Source: DTU053 sp012520115
Lineage (GTDB): Bacteria > Bacillota > Clostridia > Oscillospirales > Acutalibacteraceae
Direction of reading: 5' to 3'
Length of the DNA: 64,000 nucleotides
Assembly: GCA_050953725.1 (NCBI GenBank)
Contig: JBMNNB010000003.1
Span: 372,001-436,000 of the forward strand
Part shown: piece by piece, positions 7,380 through 15,399 of the stretch
Layout: each line of letters starts with the position of its first letter
How positions within the stretch are numbered: position 1 is the first letter of the stretch
The notes under the pieces: generated by a model
Seen by the model: the letters and a program-made list of their open reading frames with translations, nothing else
Told to the model about the DNA's origin: nothing
The model's database searches: none
Program-made: the position numbers and the translations under genes

Positions 7380-9107
7380 ATGAAAGTACTGTTAAAACTG
7401 AGCCGGGAAGCGGTAAAATACCGAGGGCTGTATGCCATAGCGATAATTTCAACATTTGCGCTGACAGCAGTTAACCTTGCCGCACCTAAGCTGTTGTCAA
7501 GCATGATCGAGCTTGTCAAGAACGGAGAGGCGGGCAAGAACCTGAAGGCCCTTTTGTTCCTGACCTTAGGGCTGCTCGGACTTTACTCGCTGATGGTCGT
7601 ATTCCGGTATGCCAGCAACTTCTATGCCCACAGGGCGGCGTGGAACCTGGTCGAGGAGATGAGGGTCAGGGTTTATAACAAGATTCAGACCTCGGAAATG
7701 AGCTTTTTCCATGACAAGCAGACAGGCGACTTAATGAGCCGGGTCGTGAACGATACGGCCACCTTTGAGCTGCTTTATGCCCATGTCATACCCGATATGC
7801 TCACTAATATAGTCACTCTGCTGGGCGTGCTTATAATCCTCCTCGGAATAAATGTTAAGCTGGCGCTTCTGACCTGTATTCCGATTCCCTTCCTGCTCTG
7901 GGCGGGCAGGACCTTCGCCGTTAAGGTAAGGCCCAACTTCAGGCTGTCCCAGAAGCAGCTTGCCGCTCTGAATTCCAAGCTGCAGGATAATTTCTCCGGC
8001 ATACATGAGATTCAGGCCTTCGGAAGGGAGAGGGACGAGCAGGAGGCCGTCTCCGAGCAGGCAAATTCATATACAAAGGCGATACTCTACGCTCTTCGCA
8101 AAAGTGCGCTGTTTCACCCGGGTATTGAGTTCATTTCCAACATCGGCACGATTATAGTGGTCGGAGTGGGCGGCCTGCTTGCCTTCAGCAATGTGCTTTC
8201 CGTGTCGGATATTGTAGCATTTTTGCTGTATCTGTCGCTTTTCTATGCCCCGGTATCGAGATTCGCAAGGCTGCTTGAGGACACTCAGCAGGCACTTGCC
8301 GGTGCGGAAAGGGTCATGGCTATACTCGACAATCCAACCCAGATTGTTGACAGGGAAGGCGCTGTGGACATCGGAAGGGCCGAGGGCAGAATCGAGTTTA
8401 AGAATGTAAGCTTCTATTATCAGCCGGAGCATCCGGTGCTGGACGACATCAGCTTTACCGTCAAACCCGGTCAGATGGTCGCCCTTGTGGGCCCGACGGG
8501 AGTCGGCAAGACCACGCTGACACAGCTTATTCCCCGATTCTATGACGTAATCGAGGGCAGCGTGTGCATTGACGGAGTTGACGTAAGGGACATTAAGCTC
8601 GAAAGCCTGCGGCGGAATATAGCCCCAGTTATGCAGGACACCTTCCTCTTCAACGGCACGATTGCCGAAAACATTGCCTATGCGAAGCCAGAAGCGGACA
8701 TGGACGAGATTATCGCAGCCGCAAAGGCTGCCTACATACACGACAACATTATGGAGATGCCCGAAGGCTACGAAACGAAGGTAGGCGAAAGGGGCATAAG
8801 GCTGTCCGGCGGTCAGAAGCAGAGAATTGCGATTGCAAGAGCAATTTTAAGGGACGCTCCGATTATAATTCTTGACGAGGCCACAGCCTCGGTGGACACG
8901 CAGACCGAGCGTGAGATTCAAAAGGCCGTCGCCGACCTTGCGGGCAAGCGTACCGTAATAGCCATTGCCCACAGGCTTTCCACGATTCGCAATGCGGACT
9001 TGATTTTTGTGCTTGAGGACGGCAGGATCTCGGAGTGCGGTACCCATGAGGAGCTCATACAGAATCAGGGTCTTTACAACAGGCTGAGCCTTATTGACGC
9101 AAGCTGA
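7380..9107 (+). CDS. ABC exporter, fused permease and ATPase (MsbA/LmrA type)
   Basis: A half-transporter of 575 residues that should dimerise in the membrane. Residues ~1-310 are a six-helix type-IV exporter domain; ~335-575 are the ATPase with Walker A GPTGVGKTT, Q-loop APVMQDTFLFN, signature LSGGQKQR, Walker B IIILDEATASVD and switch AHRLSTI. The substrate cannot be read from sequence; close relatives export lipids, drugs or peptides. It is a lone half-transporter gene with no second partner beside it, so a homodimer is likely. The ATG at 7380 has a CTGGAGAGA site. Confidence 0.93.
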   Translation: MKVLLKLSREAVKYRGLYAIAIISTFALTAVNLAAPKLLSSMIELVKNGEAGKNLKALLFLTLGLLGLYSLMVVFRYASNFYAHRAAWNLVEEMRVRVYNKIQTSEMSFFHDKQTGDLMSRVVNDTATFELLYAHVIPDMLTNIVTLLGVLIILLGINVKLALLTCIPIPFLLWAGRTFAVKVRPNFRLSQKQLAALNSKLQDNFSGIHEIQAFGRERDEQEAVSEQANSYTKAILYALRKSALFHPGIEFISNIGTIIVVGVGGLLAFSNVLSVSDIVAFLLYLSLFYAPVSRFARLLEDTQQALAGAERVMAILDNPTQIVDREGAVDIGRAEGRIEFKNVSFYYQPEHPVLDDISFTVKPGQMVALVGPTGVGKTTLTQLIPRFYDVIEGSVCIDGVDVRDIKLESLRRNIAPVMQDTFLFNGTIAENIAYAKPEADMDEIIAAAKAAYIHDNIMEMPEGYETKVGERGIRLSGGQKQRIAIARAILRDAPIIILDEATASVDTQTEREIQKAVADLAGKRTVIAIAHRLSTIRNADLIFVLEDGRISECGTHEELIQNQGLYNRLSLIDAS

Positions 9108-9191
9108 AGCTTTGATTTTTATCCGCAAAAACTGATAAAATGACAAATATCGTTGATTATTAAAAAGATGTTCATATGCCATTAATATGTT

Positions 9192-9354
9192 GAGGTTATT
9201 ATTAGGTTGTAGCAAGCGTGGGAGCTTGAGCCGCACCAGCTGCCCGCATTGCCTACTATTCTTCTATTGAAGATATCCCTCCTATTAGTAACCCCTCTTT
9301 TTTAAACAACAGCTAAACAAAAGCAGATCGTAGTCGATCTGCTTTTGTTTTTTT
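9192..9354 (+). ncRNA. Candidate structured small RNA with three-way junction and terminator
   Basis: Not assigned to a family. A closing stem is formed by 9192-9206 with 9281-9297 (about 14 pairs, one mismatch, a small bulge). Inside are two hairpins: 9209-9256, with pairing blocks GTAG/CTAC, CAA/TTG, GGG/CCC and AGCT/AGCT around an 11-base loop, and TCTTC/GAAGA at 9260-9273. After a short pyrimidine-rich linker comes a perfect 12-pair terminator (9319-9346) with a T-run. No open reading frame with a ribosome site fits. Its promoter was not found and it might belong to the 3' end of the ABC exporter transcript. Confidence 0.4.
9319..9354 (+). terminator. Strong Rho-independent terminator
   Basis: AAAAGCAGATCG (9319-9330) pairs perfectly with CGATCTGCTTTT (9335-9346) around a 4-base loop, followed by GTTTTTTT. 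On the minus strand no T-run follows, so it acts on plus-strand transcription. Confidence 0.9.
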
Positions 9355-9359
9355 GCGTC

Positions 9360-10200
9360 GATTGTGCAATGGGCTCAGCCAAAAACAAGTATTACGGCAT
9401 CGGTCGGGCGGGGTGAGGTGCGGGCTGGCGGTGCGGGGTTGCGGGGCGGCGGACTGGCTCCCCTGCGGCTGCGACTCTCCCTGTACAGGCGGTCAGTTAC
9501 GGTAACCGGAACAGCGGGGACGTTTTCACTTGCGGCTGAGTGCATGAGCATCGGGTCTGCGGGCGGTCGAAGTGCTTGGGGCTGTGCGGAGGGGTGTCTT
9601 TGGACGGTTTGATGTGGGGCGGGGTGGAAAGGTGCCGGTGTCCGTGCGGGGCGGGCGGCGCTTTCCCCTTTGCGGCGGGCGGGGTGTCGGGCGCTGCCGG
9701 GCGGCGGGAGGCAGTATGCGCTGCTTGCGGCGGGGGTCGGTCGGGCGTGGCGGGAGGTGCCGGGCGGCGGGAGTGTAGTATGCGCTGCTTCTCCCCCTGC
9801 GGCGGTGGACTGGCGGGGTGAGTTGCGGGCTGGCGGGGTGGGTTGCTGGATGGCGGGCGGCTCCCATCTGCGGCGCTGGTGGAAAAAGAATGCGATGTCC
9901 GTTGCGGTGGGGACTGGGTGTGGGGGCGATTTCTTCTTCTGTCTGCGGGGCTGGCGGCGATTTCCCCCTTGCGTTCGGGGGCGGGGCGGGGGGACAGGTG
10001 TAGTATGCGCTGCTCCTCTCCCTGCGGCGGTGGGCGGGTGGGAGGTGGTCTTTCCTTTGCGGCGGGGTGTGATTCTCTCCTTGTATCGGCAGGGAGGGCG
10101 GGGTGGAAAGGTGTTGTGTGCCGAGGCGATGGGGCTGGCGGCGATTTCCCCTTTGCGGTGGGCGGGGCGGCGGGGCGGGGTGAGGAGCTTTAATTTATCT
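9360..10200. repeat. G-rich repeat island 1
   Basis: About 840 bases without a credible gene. The plus strand is extremely rich in G with GGCGGG-type words, unlike all flanking genes. Internal repeats include AGTATGCGCTGCT near 9713, 9777 and 10002, GGGCTGGCGGCGATTTCCCC at 9948-9967 and 10132-10151, and GGGCGGGGTGGAAAGGTG at 9617-9634 and 10096-10113. Open frames across it are Arg/Gly/Ala-rich in every phase, lack ribosome sites and are not believable proteins. Many runs of G could form G-quadruplexes. Origin unknown. Confidence 0.8.
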
Positions 10201-10218
10201 TCAAAAAAGCTGCTTCCT

Positions 10219-10247
10219 TGAATATTTTGTATAAGTTGGGCAAAAAT
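10219..10247 (+). promoter_or_regulatory. Possible sigma-F/G-like promoter of the M23 gene
   Basis: TGAATA (10219-10224), 14 bases, then GGCAAAAAT (10239-10247), which fits the forespore sigma-F -10 pattern GGNRANAHT. The predicted transcript start would fall almost on the GGAGGTG ribosome site, which weakens the case. Confidence 0.25.
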
Positions 10248-10269
10248 TCATTTGGAGGTGTTTTTCTTG

Positions 10270-11001
10270 ATGATTGAAGATAATAAAAAAAGCAGGGTTC
10301 TTGAAATACTGAAAACTAAGCCTATCTATCCCGTGCTGGCTCTTTGCCTTGTGGCAATAGGCATTGTGGCATATTCCTCTAACAGAGGGCTGCCCACCGA
10401 CGAGGGCGTGACTCCCCTGACTCCCCCTACCGAAGCCATAACGCAGGCTCCCACAGACGAGGTAGGAGGCGATGTCACAGGCATGCCCGACGAGCGTAAG
10501 ACCACCGTACCGCCGACTGTACCTACCACCGCTGCCGAGCCGAAAACCACAGTACCGTCCACAAAGGCGCAGCCCGCTTATTTCTCACTGCCGCTTGGTA
10601 CGGACATTTCCCTTGACTTCAGCTACGGCGAGCTGGTCTTCTCAAAGACCATGAACGACTGGCGTGTCCACAACGGCGTTGACTTCAGCGGAAAAGTCGG
10701 CGACACTGTAAAATCCATAGCCGACGGAACCGTATTGAACGTCTTTGACGACGAGCTCTGGGGCACGGTTGTGGAGGTTGACCACGGCGGCGGAATCATT
10801 GCCAAATACTGCGGTCTCGGTCGTGGCAGCACCGCCAAAAAGGGCGACAAGCTCAAAATGAACGACACTGTCGGCATGCTCGGCACCATTCCCGTTGAGG
10901 AGGCTCAGGGCGCTCACGTCCACCTTGAAATAAGGGTAAACGGCAAGGTCTCTGACCCCCTGACCGTCATGGGTAAGGGCGCTTCGCCCGTCAATGATTA
11001 A
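10270..11001 (+). CDS. Membrane-anchored M23 (LytM) domain protein, SpoIIQ-like
   Basis: 243 residues: short cytoplasmic N-terminus, one membrane helix (YPVLALCLVAIGIVAYSS), a Thr/Pro-rich linker (TPPTEAITQAPTDEV, then VPPTVPTTAAEPKTTVPS), and a C-terminal LytM fold. The zinc-site motifs HNGVD (HxxxD) and HVHLEI (HxH) are present, but the usual middle His (as in YAHL) is replaced in IIAKYCGLG. This anchor-linker-LytM layout and the missing middle His resemble SpoIIQ of the engulfment SpoIIQ-SpoIIIAH channel; a vegetative wall endopeptidase is the alternative. The ATG at 10270 follows GGAGGTG by 9-11 bases. Confidence 0.75.
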   Translation: MIEDNKKSRVLEILKTKPIYPVLALCLVAIGIVAYSSNRGLPTDEGVTPLTPPTEAITQAPTDEVGGDVTGMPDERKTTVPPTVPTTAAEPKTTVPSTKAQPAYFSLPLGTDISLDFSYGELVFSKTMNDWRVHNGVDFSGKVGDTVKSIADGTVLNVFDDELWGTVVEVDHGGGIIAKYCGLGRGSTAKKGDKLKMNDTVGMLGTIPVEEAQGAHVHLEIRVNGKVSDPLTVMGKGASPVND

Positions 11002-11128
11002 GCTTGCATCCTCCCTTGCCGCCATTTTACTTTCCTTCCTTTCTATATAAAAACCCGCACCGATAAAAAAGGCAGGGGCAGATTTGATTTGTGGCCGGAG
11101 TTTAACTTCGGTCACGATACATAACAAA

Positions 11129-11156
11129 GCAGGTCGCAGTGGCGGCCTGCTTTTTT
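11129..11156 (+). terminator. Terminator after the M23 gene
   Basis: GCAGGTCGC (11129-11137) pairs with GCGGCCTGC (11142-11150, one G-U pair) and is followed by six Ts. Confidence 0.85.
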
Positions 11157-11200
11157 GCGGAAAAACTTGGAACTATTTTGTTAAGAATTAAATTAAACTA

Positions 11201-11209
11201 TGTTACAAT
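11201..11209 (+). promoter_or_regulatory. Extended -10 element before the DUF1905 gene
   Basis: TGTTACAAT at 11201-11209 fits an extended -10 (TGnTACAAT). TTGTTA at 11178 is too far for a normal -35. The start codon is 60 bases downstream. Confidence 0.4.
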
Positions 11210-11268
11210 TGTGATAAATTAACGGTGAGACGGTAATGCAAGAATCCTTGAAATGAGAGGACAAAACT

Positions 11269-11721
11269 ATGAAATATGAGTTTGACAGCGAAATCAGACA
11301 GCTCGAAGGCAAAATCAAGTGGAGTGTTTTCTATTTTCCCTATTCGGCAGCAGAGGAATTCGGCTCTAAAGGCAATATTCCCGTTCTGATAACGGTGGAC
11401 GGGCACAAGTTTGAGCATACCTTACTGCCCTCAAGGAACGGTCATTATCTTGTGTACAACGAATTTATAAGAAAGGCAGTCGGCAAAGACATCGGTGACA
11501 CGGTGCATATCACCCTGGAAAAGGATACAAAAGAGCGCAAATACACAGCGCCGCCTCACATAGAAAAAGCTCTCAAAGAAAAAGGTGTACTGGAGCAATA
11601 TCTGAAACAGCCGGACTACTTAAAACGTGAACAGGTGAATTTCATTGAGGTTGCAAAGAAGGAAGAAACGAAGCAGAACAGACTGAATAAGCTTATCTCT
11701 TTGTTAGAAGGAAAAAAATGA
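11269..11721 (+). CDS. DUF1905 / YdeI-like protein
   Basis: 150 residues. The N-terminal ~95 residues match the DUF1905 beta-barrel (FDSEIRQLEGKIKWSVFYFPYSAAEEFG, then GNIPVLITVDGHKFEHTLLPSRNGHYLVYNEFIRKAVG). The C-terminal part (PPHIEKALKEKG and onward to LLEGKK) is a charged helical tail of the kind seen in YdeI/OmpD-associated proteins. The molecular function of the family is not established. No secretion signal. It stands alone between two promoter-bearing gaps. Confidence 0.75.
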   Translation: MKYEFDSEIRQLEGKIKWSVFYFPYSAAEEFGSKGNIPVLITVDGHKFEHTLLPSRNGHYLVYNEFIRKAVGKDIGDTVHITLEKDTKERKYTAPPHIEKALKEKGVLEQYLKQPDYLKREQVNFIEVAKKEETKQNRLNKLISLLEGKK

Positions 11722-11857
11722 TTGCAAGCTTCGAAACGAAGCTTAGGGTCAGTGCGATGTGACTTAAATTTATGCTGGCGGCAGATATTTAAGTCTAAAA
11801 ATACATTTCTTTGAAGAAAAAAAATGGAATTTTCTTGTAGCGGATAAGAACATATTA

Positions 11858-11866
11858 TGCTACAAT
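11858..11866 (+). promoter_or_regulatory. Extended -10 element before the glycosidase-like gene
   Basis: TGCTACAAT at 11858-11866 fits an extended -10; the only -35-like hexamer, TTGTAG (11835), is 20 bases away. The start codon is at 11912 with a GGAGGT site. Confidence 0.4.
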
Positions 11867-11911
11867 AGGGACGGAATACACTCTGAATTTAAAGGATACG
11901 GAGGTAAAAAT

Positions 11912-13306
11912 ATGTTTGACTTTCTGGGCGAGTATTGGAAAAAGATAACAAGCGCAATACTCAGTATGCTTTTGCTGTTCGTTACATCCTTTGTCGGTGA
12001 TGTGCCGAAGGCAAAGGACCCGATTATCGCTACGAGAACCGACTATTCCTTTGACACCGACCGCATACTTATAGGAGGCTACAACTATAACATAAACTAC
12101 ACAGACGACGAGCATGTGGGTTATGTACGTGATGCGGGAATAGACTTCCTTGTAACCAGAGCAAACGAGGACTTCCTTGACGCCTGCGAGAGATTCGGCA
12201 TAGGTGTTATAGCAAAAAACTACAGCGGCCTGCCCACCTACGGCTGGACAAACATAGACAGGACCGAAAACTGCCCGTGGCTTACCTTCAGTCCCGAAGA
12301 TTTTAATGACCATCCGGCAGTCTGGGGCAACGACCTGATGGATGAGCCTGCAGCGGACTCCTTCCCCTATCTTGCCGAGATGATGAAGAGCTATTACGGC
12401 AAGACAGACGGCAAGCTTGCATATATTAACCTCTATCCCGCTTATGCCAACGAGGAGCAGCTGGGCACCACAGCCGACTGGTTTGCCTTCAGCAAGGAAT
12501 ATCAGAGGATAAACTCTTATCAGAAGCATGTAAACGCATATATCGAGGCAATCGACAGCGACTATATCAGCGTTGACATCTATCCCTTGAGGATGAAAAT
12601 AGACAAGACCAGCGGCAAGCCCTACAAATACACCGAAATGACATGGCTGAAGAACCTTGATATTCTGGCAACTGCCTGCCGCAACACGAACAGAGACCTG
12701 TGGGTCATTACTCAGGCAACAGGCGAGTACTTTGACGGCTCGCACGGCGTATCAAGAATACCCAATGAGGACGAAATCCGCTGGCAGGTTTATGCAGCTC
12801 TGTCCTTCGGCGCAAAGGCCATTATCCACGCCTGCTATCAGCAGGGCTGGTGGTATGAGGGCTCACACATGATTAACAGCGCAGGCGAGCGCACCCCGAC
12901 CTATTATTATGTTCAGGCCGTTAACCAGGAAATCAGGGCTCTTTCGGATGTTTATATGGACTATGACAATCTCGGCGCATTCGTGCATAACCCGATGCGT
13001 GAGGAGTTCACCCGCATGGCCATATCAAAGCCGAACTTCAATGCGATATCCGACATTCAGAGTGAGGAAACCCTGCTTGTAGGCTGCTTTGAGGAGAAGG
13101 AGGGCGACGGCGTTGCCTTCACAATGGTCAACATGACCGAAATCGGCAGGGAGCAGACGGCGACTGCTTCCTTCAAACTTGACGGAGCAAGCAGTGTCAC
13201 GGTCTATGCTGCGGGCGTTCCCTCGACGCTCACACCTGACGCAGACGGCAATTACAGCCTGACGCTGTCCCCCGGCGAAGGCGTATTTGTAACGGTTGAA
13301 TATTAA
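11912..13306 (+). CDS. Glycoside hydrolase-like TIM-barrel protein, family unassigned
   Basis: 464 residues. After a hydrophobic segment (ITSAILSMLLLFVTSFVG) that may be a signal anchor, the protein has barrel-like features: ILIGGYNYNINYTDDEHVGYVRDAGIDFL, HPAVWGNDLMDEPAAD (an Asp-Glu-Pro typical of a clan GH-A acid/base at the end of strand 4), YISVDIYPLR, LWVITQATGEYF and FGAKAIIHACYQQGWWYEG. The last ~100 residues look like a beta-sandwich typical of glycosidase C-termini. This suggests a sugar-cleaving enzyme near GH42/GH5-like barrels, but I cannot name family or substrate. A good GGAGGT site precedes the ATG, and a strong terminator follows. Confidence 0.6.
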   Translation: MFDFLGEYWKKITSAILSMLLLFVTSFVGDVPKAKDPIIATRTDYSFDTDRILIGGYNYNINYTDDEHVGYVRDAGIDFLVTRANEDFLDACERFGIGVIAKNYSGLPTYGWTNIDRTENCPWLTFSPEDFNDHPAVWGNDLMDEPAADSFPYLAEMMKSYYGKTDGKLAYINLYPAYANEEQLGTTADWFAFSKEYQRINSYQKHVNAYIEAIDSDYISVDIYPLRMKIDKTSGKPYKYTEMTWLKNLDILATACRNTNRDLWVITQATGEYFDGSHGVSRIPNEDEIRWQVYAALSFGAKAIIHACYQQGWWYEGSHMINSAGERTPTYYYVQAVNQEIRALSDVYMDYDNLGAFVHNPMREEFTRMAISKPNFNAISDIQSEETLLVGCFEEKEGDGVAFTMVNMTEIGREQTATASFKLDGASSVTVYAAGVPSTLTPDADGNYSLTLSPGEGVFVTVEY

Positions 13307-13313
13307 TCTTACA

Positions 13314-13344
13314 GCGCACACCGATTGTGTCGGTGTGCGCTTTT
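13314..13344 (+). terminator. Terminator after the glycosidase-like gene
   Basis: GCGCACACCGA (13314-13324) pairs with TCGGTGTGCGC (13330-13340), then TTTT. An 11-pair perfect stem. Confidence 0.85.
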
Positions 13345-13405
13345 GTGTCTGCCCTCCCCTTGCGTATTCAGCATGAGGAGGGCATATTTTTAAAGGAGTG
13401 GGAAT

Positions 13406-13774
13406 GTGAACAGCTTCAGGGAGTTTTTAGACGCTATTGAGACACCTGACAAAAGAGAGAGAATGGAGAGCATACTTACATTTTTGAAAAAGGAATTTCC
13501 CGGTCTTAAAGAGGAAATCAAGTGGAACCAGCCCATGCTGACAGACCACGGGACTTTTATAATAGGCTTCAGCATAGCAAAGTCTCATATTGCCGTGGCG
13601 CCTGAGCCGGCAGCCATTGAGCATTTTAAGAAGGATATAGAGAAGGCAGGCTATTCATACACCCAGGGGATGTTCAGGATAAAATGGACGGATAAGGTCG
13701 ATTTTGACCTGCTGAAAAGAATCGCCGCTTATAACATAGAGGAAAAGAAGGACTTCACAAGGTTCTGGCGGTAA
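13406..13774 (+). CDS. DUF1801 (YdhG-like) protein
   Basis: 122 residues of the DUF1801/YdhG fold: EFLDAIETPDKRERMESILTFLKKEFPGLKEEIKWNQPML, the family's EEIKWNxP signature, then IIGFSIAKSHIAVAPEP. Bacillus YdhG-type proteins have been linked to iron handling, but the role is not settled. The start is a GTG at 13406 with an AAAGGAGTG site; the nearby ATG is out of frame. It converges on the lipase gene across a shared terminator. Confidence 0.8.
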   Translation: MNSFREFLDAIETPDKRERMESILTFLKKEFPGLKEEIKWNQPMLTDHGTFIIGFSIAKSHIAVAPEPAAIEHFKKDIEKAGYSYTQGMFRIKWTDKVDFDLLKRIAAYNIEEKKDFTRFWR

Positions 13775-13807
13775 AAAAAACGGGCGGCTGAAACTGACGC
13801 AAATAAA

Positions 13808-13838
13808 AGGCACGGGGTTTTATCCCCGTGCCTTTTTG
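13808..13838. terminator. Bidirectional terminator between convergent genes
   Basis: AGGCACGGGG (13808-13817) pairs with CCCCGTGCCT (13824-13833). T-rich on the plus side (CTTTTTG) and preceded by AAATAAA, which serves the minus strand. Confidence 0.85.
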
Positions 13839-13863
13839 TATTATCTTATTTTCCGTTGATATC

Positions 13864-15321
13864 TCATTCCAGCACGAACAGATTCTGTGCTTTGTCCGTA
13901 CGCATAAACTGAGGATAGGCGGGATTGTCGCAGACAGTGGGCTGACCGTCAAAATCCACGAGCCAGAACAGGAAATCGGAATATTCGCTTCCGTATTTGC
14001 AGCCCACATGACTGCTGTCTTTGACAAACCATGTGGAATCGGGGAACAGGCAGCTTGAGGCGTCGATAACTCCGTCGGGTGACATTTTTGACGGGTCGGC
14101 CGGTGTGTAGTCCTCTCCCAAGGTCTTGCCGAAGTGCGCAACAGTCGCTCCTCCTGACATTCTGGCCGTCTCCAGCGTTCCGTCACCGTTCTCCGTTCCG
14201 TGAGCATAGATGGGGGCGGAGGGGGTGTTGTAGCCTGCTATCACCGCAATACCTACGCCGTTTGCGGCGGCCTCTTCAAGCAGCGCATCACGCCCGACCA
14301 CCATCTGATTAAGCTGCGCCGTCAATGCTATGAAATCAGCATTTGAGTCTGAATCGTCCCCGAACATATACTCGACTGCCGCATCATAGTATTCCGGCAG
14401 CACCAGCGCCCAGAAGGAGGGGATATAGCCGAAGATATTCCTTACAAAGTCACGGTTAATGACGTCTTTATAGCGGTCAAGATACCTGTTGAGGAAAGAT
14501 GAAAGGGCATTTATCAAGCCCGTTGCTTTAAGGGCTTTTACAATAAAGGATGCAAAGCCGTCGTCCTTAGTGGAATCGAGAAGGTAGGCTGTCAGTGCTT
14601 CGCTGTTTATGCCCACTGCTCCGGTAAAGAGGTCCGACGCCAAATAATAGCCGTAGAAAAGGGATGAGACGAAGATGCACTTATTGAGCTTTTCATAGCC
14701 GTATTTGCTTATGTAAGCCACAGTCTCTATACCGCCGAGGCTCGCACAGATGAGGTTCACCTTTTCGCTGCCGCTCTCAAGCAGCGCACGGTCAATCATT
14801 TCGGCAATGCCGTCGCACACTGTCAGAGGATTCTCTCGCCAGTCGTAGGCGAAATAGTAGGTGCGCTCGGCGCCGTAATGGTCAATAGCTGCTTTTACGA
14901 TATTAGCTTCCGAATAGCCGCCTTCAATCAGTTCGGGATATTCACTGACGGCAAGCGGATAGGTCGGAATGGTCGCACTGTAGAGCGGGAGGCCGTTTTT
15001 ATCGCAGGCAATATATTTGCACAGCTCATTTGCCGAGCCGATAAGCGATTCCACCGCCTTGGCGGCGCTCAGATTCCTGATACCTGCTGCCGCCGCCCTG
15101 AACACGGCTTGTGCGATTCCCATTGTATCGATTTCAAGCGCATTGCGGGAGCTGCCGTCACCGGGGTCAACGGTCAGAGCGTCAGAATCCATGCCCCGTA
15201 CCACAACCACCGGCAGACCGTCGTCCGTTAAAGGTGCGTCCGAAGCCGTGGCGGTTAAGGCGGGTGCAAGGCACAAAAACAGTGTCAGTACGGCAAGAAA
15301 AACAGAAACAAGCCTTTTCAT
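13864..15321 (-). CDS. Secreted lipase/alpha-beta hydrolase
   Basis: 485 residues with a clear signal peptide (MKRLVSVFLAVLTLFLCLAP, cleavage near ATASDA). The body has features of lecithin:cholesterol-acyltransferase or triacylglycerol-lipase-like hydrolases: LPVVVVRGMDSD near the N-terminus (oxyanion region), YFAYDWRENPL, and the nucleophile elbow LICASLGGIETVAYI, in which the usual first Gly of GxSxG is Ala. Candidate Asp and His of the triad lie in the C-terminal third (for example DSSHVGCKYGSEYSDF). It should act outside the cell on esters; substrate unknown. The ATG at 15321 has a GGAGG site 7 bases upstream. Confidence 0.75.
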   Translation of the reverse strand: MKRLVSVFLAVLTLFLCLAPALTATASDAPLTDDGLPVVVVRGMDSDALTVDPGDGSSRNALEIDTMGIAQAVFRAAAAGIRNLSAAKAVESLIGSANELCKYIACDKNGLPLYSATIPTYPLAVSEYPELIEGGYSEANIVKAAIDHYGAERTYYFAYDWRENPLTVCDGIAEMIDRALLESGSEKVNLICASLGGIETVAYISKYGYEKLNKCIFVSSLFYGYYLASDLFTGAVGINSEALTAYLLDSTKDDGFASFIVKALKATGLINALSSFLNRYLDRYKDVINRDFVRNIFGYIPSFWALVLPEYYDAAVEYMFGDDSDSNADFIALTAQLNQMVVGRDALLEEAAANGVGIAVIAGYNTPSAPIYAHGTENGDGTLETARMSGGATVAHFGKTLGEDYTPADPSKMSPDGVIDASSCLFPDSTWFVKDSSHVGCKYGSEYSDFLFWLVDFDGQPTVCDNPAYPQFMRTDKAQNLFVLE

Positions 15322-15356
15322 GGATTAGCCTCCATTCTTATTTGCGGAAATGATTA

Positions 15357-15390
15357 ATCCCCAAGCCCGCATAAAAGCAGACTTGGGGAT
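15357..15390 (-). terminator. Terminator-like hairpin after the alpha-galactosidase gene
   Basis: ATCCCCAAG (15357-15365) pairs with CTTGGGGAT (15382-15390) around a 16-base loop, just past the stop at 15400. The following minus-strand stretch is only moderately T-rich. Confidence 0.55.
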
Positions 15391-15399
15391 AGCTTTGTT

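Noticed and set aside
8847..9236. Minus-strand gene over the end of the ABC exporter
   Set aside because: It is antisense to the Walker B region and has no ribosome site or recognisable motif.
9192..9297. 6S RNA, because of GCAAGCG...TGAGCCG similarity to the E. coli molecule
   Set aside because: The element here forms its own hairpin within ~50 bases and the whole fold is about 105 bases, too short and of different topology for 6S.
9526..10221. Long open frames in island 1 as genes
   Set aside because: They overlap in several frames, are Arg/Gly/Pro-rich, have no ribosome binding sites and follow base composition only.
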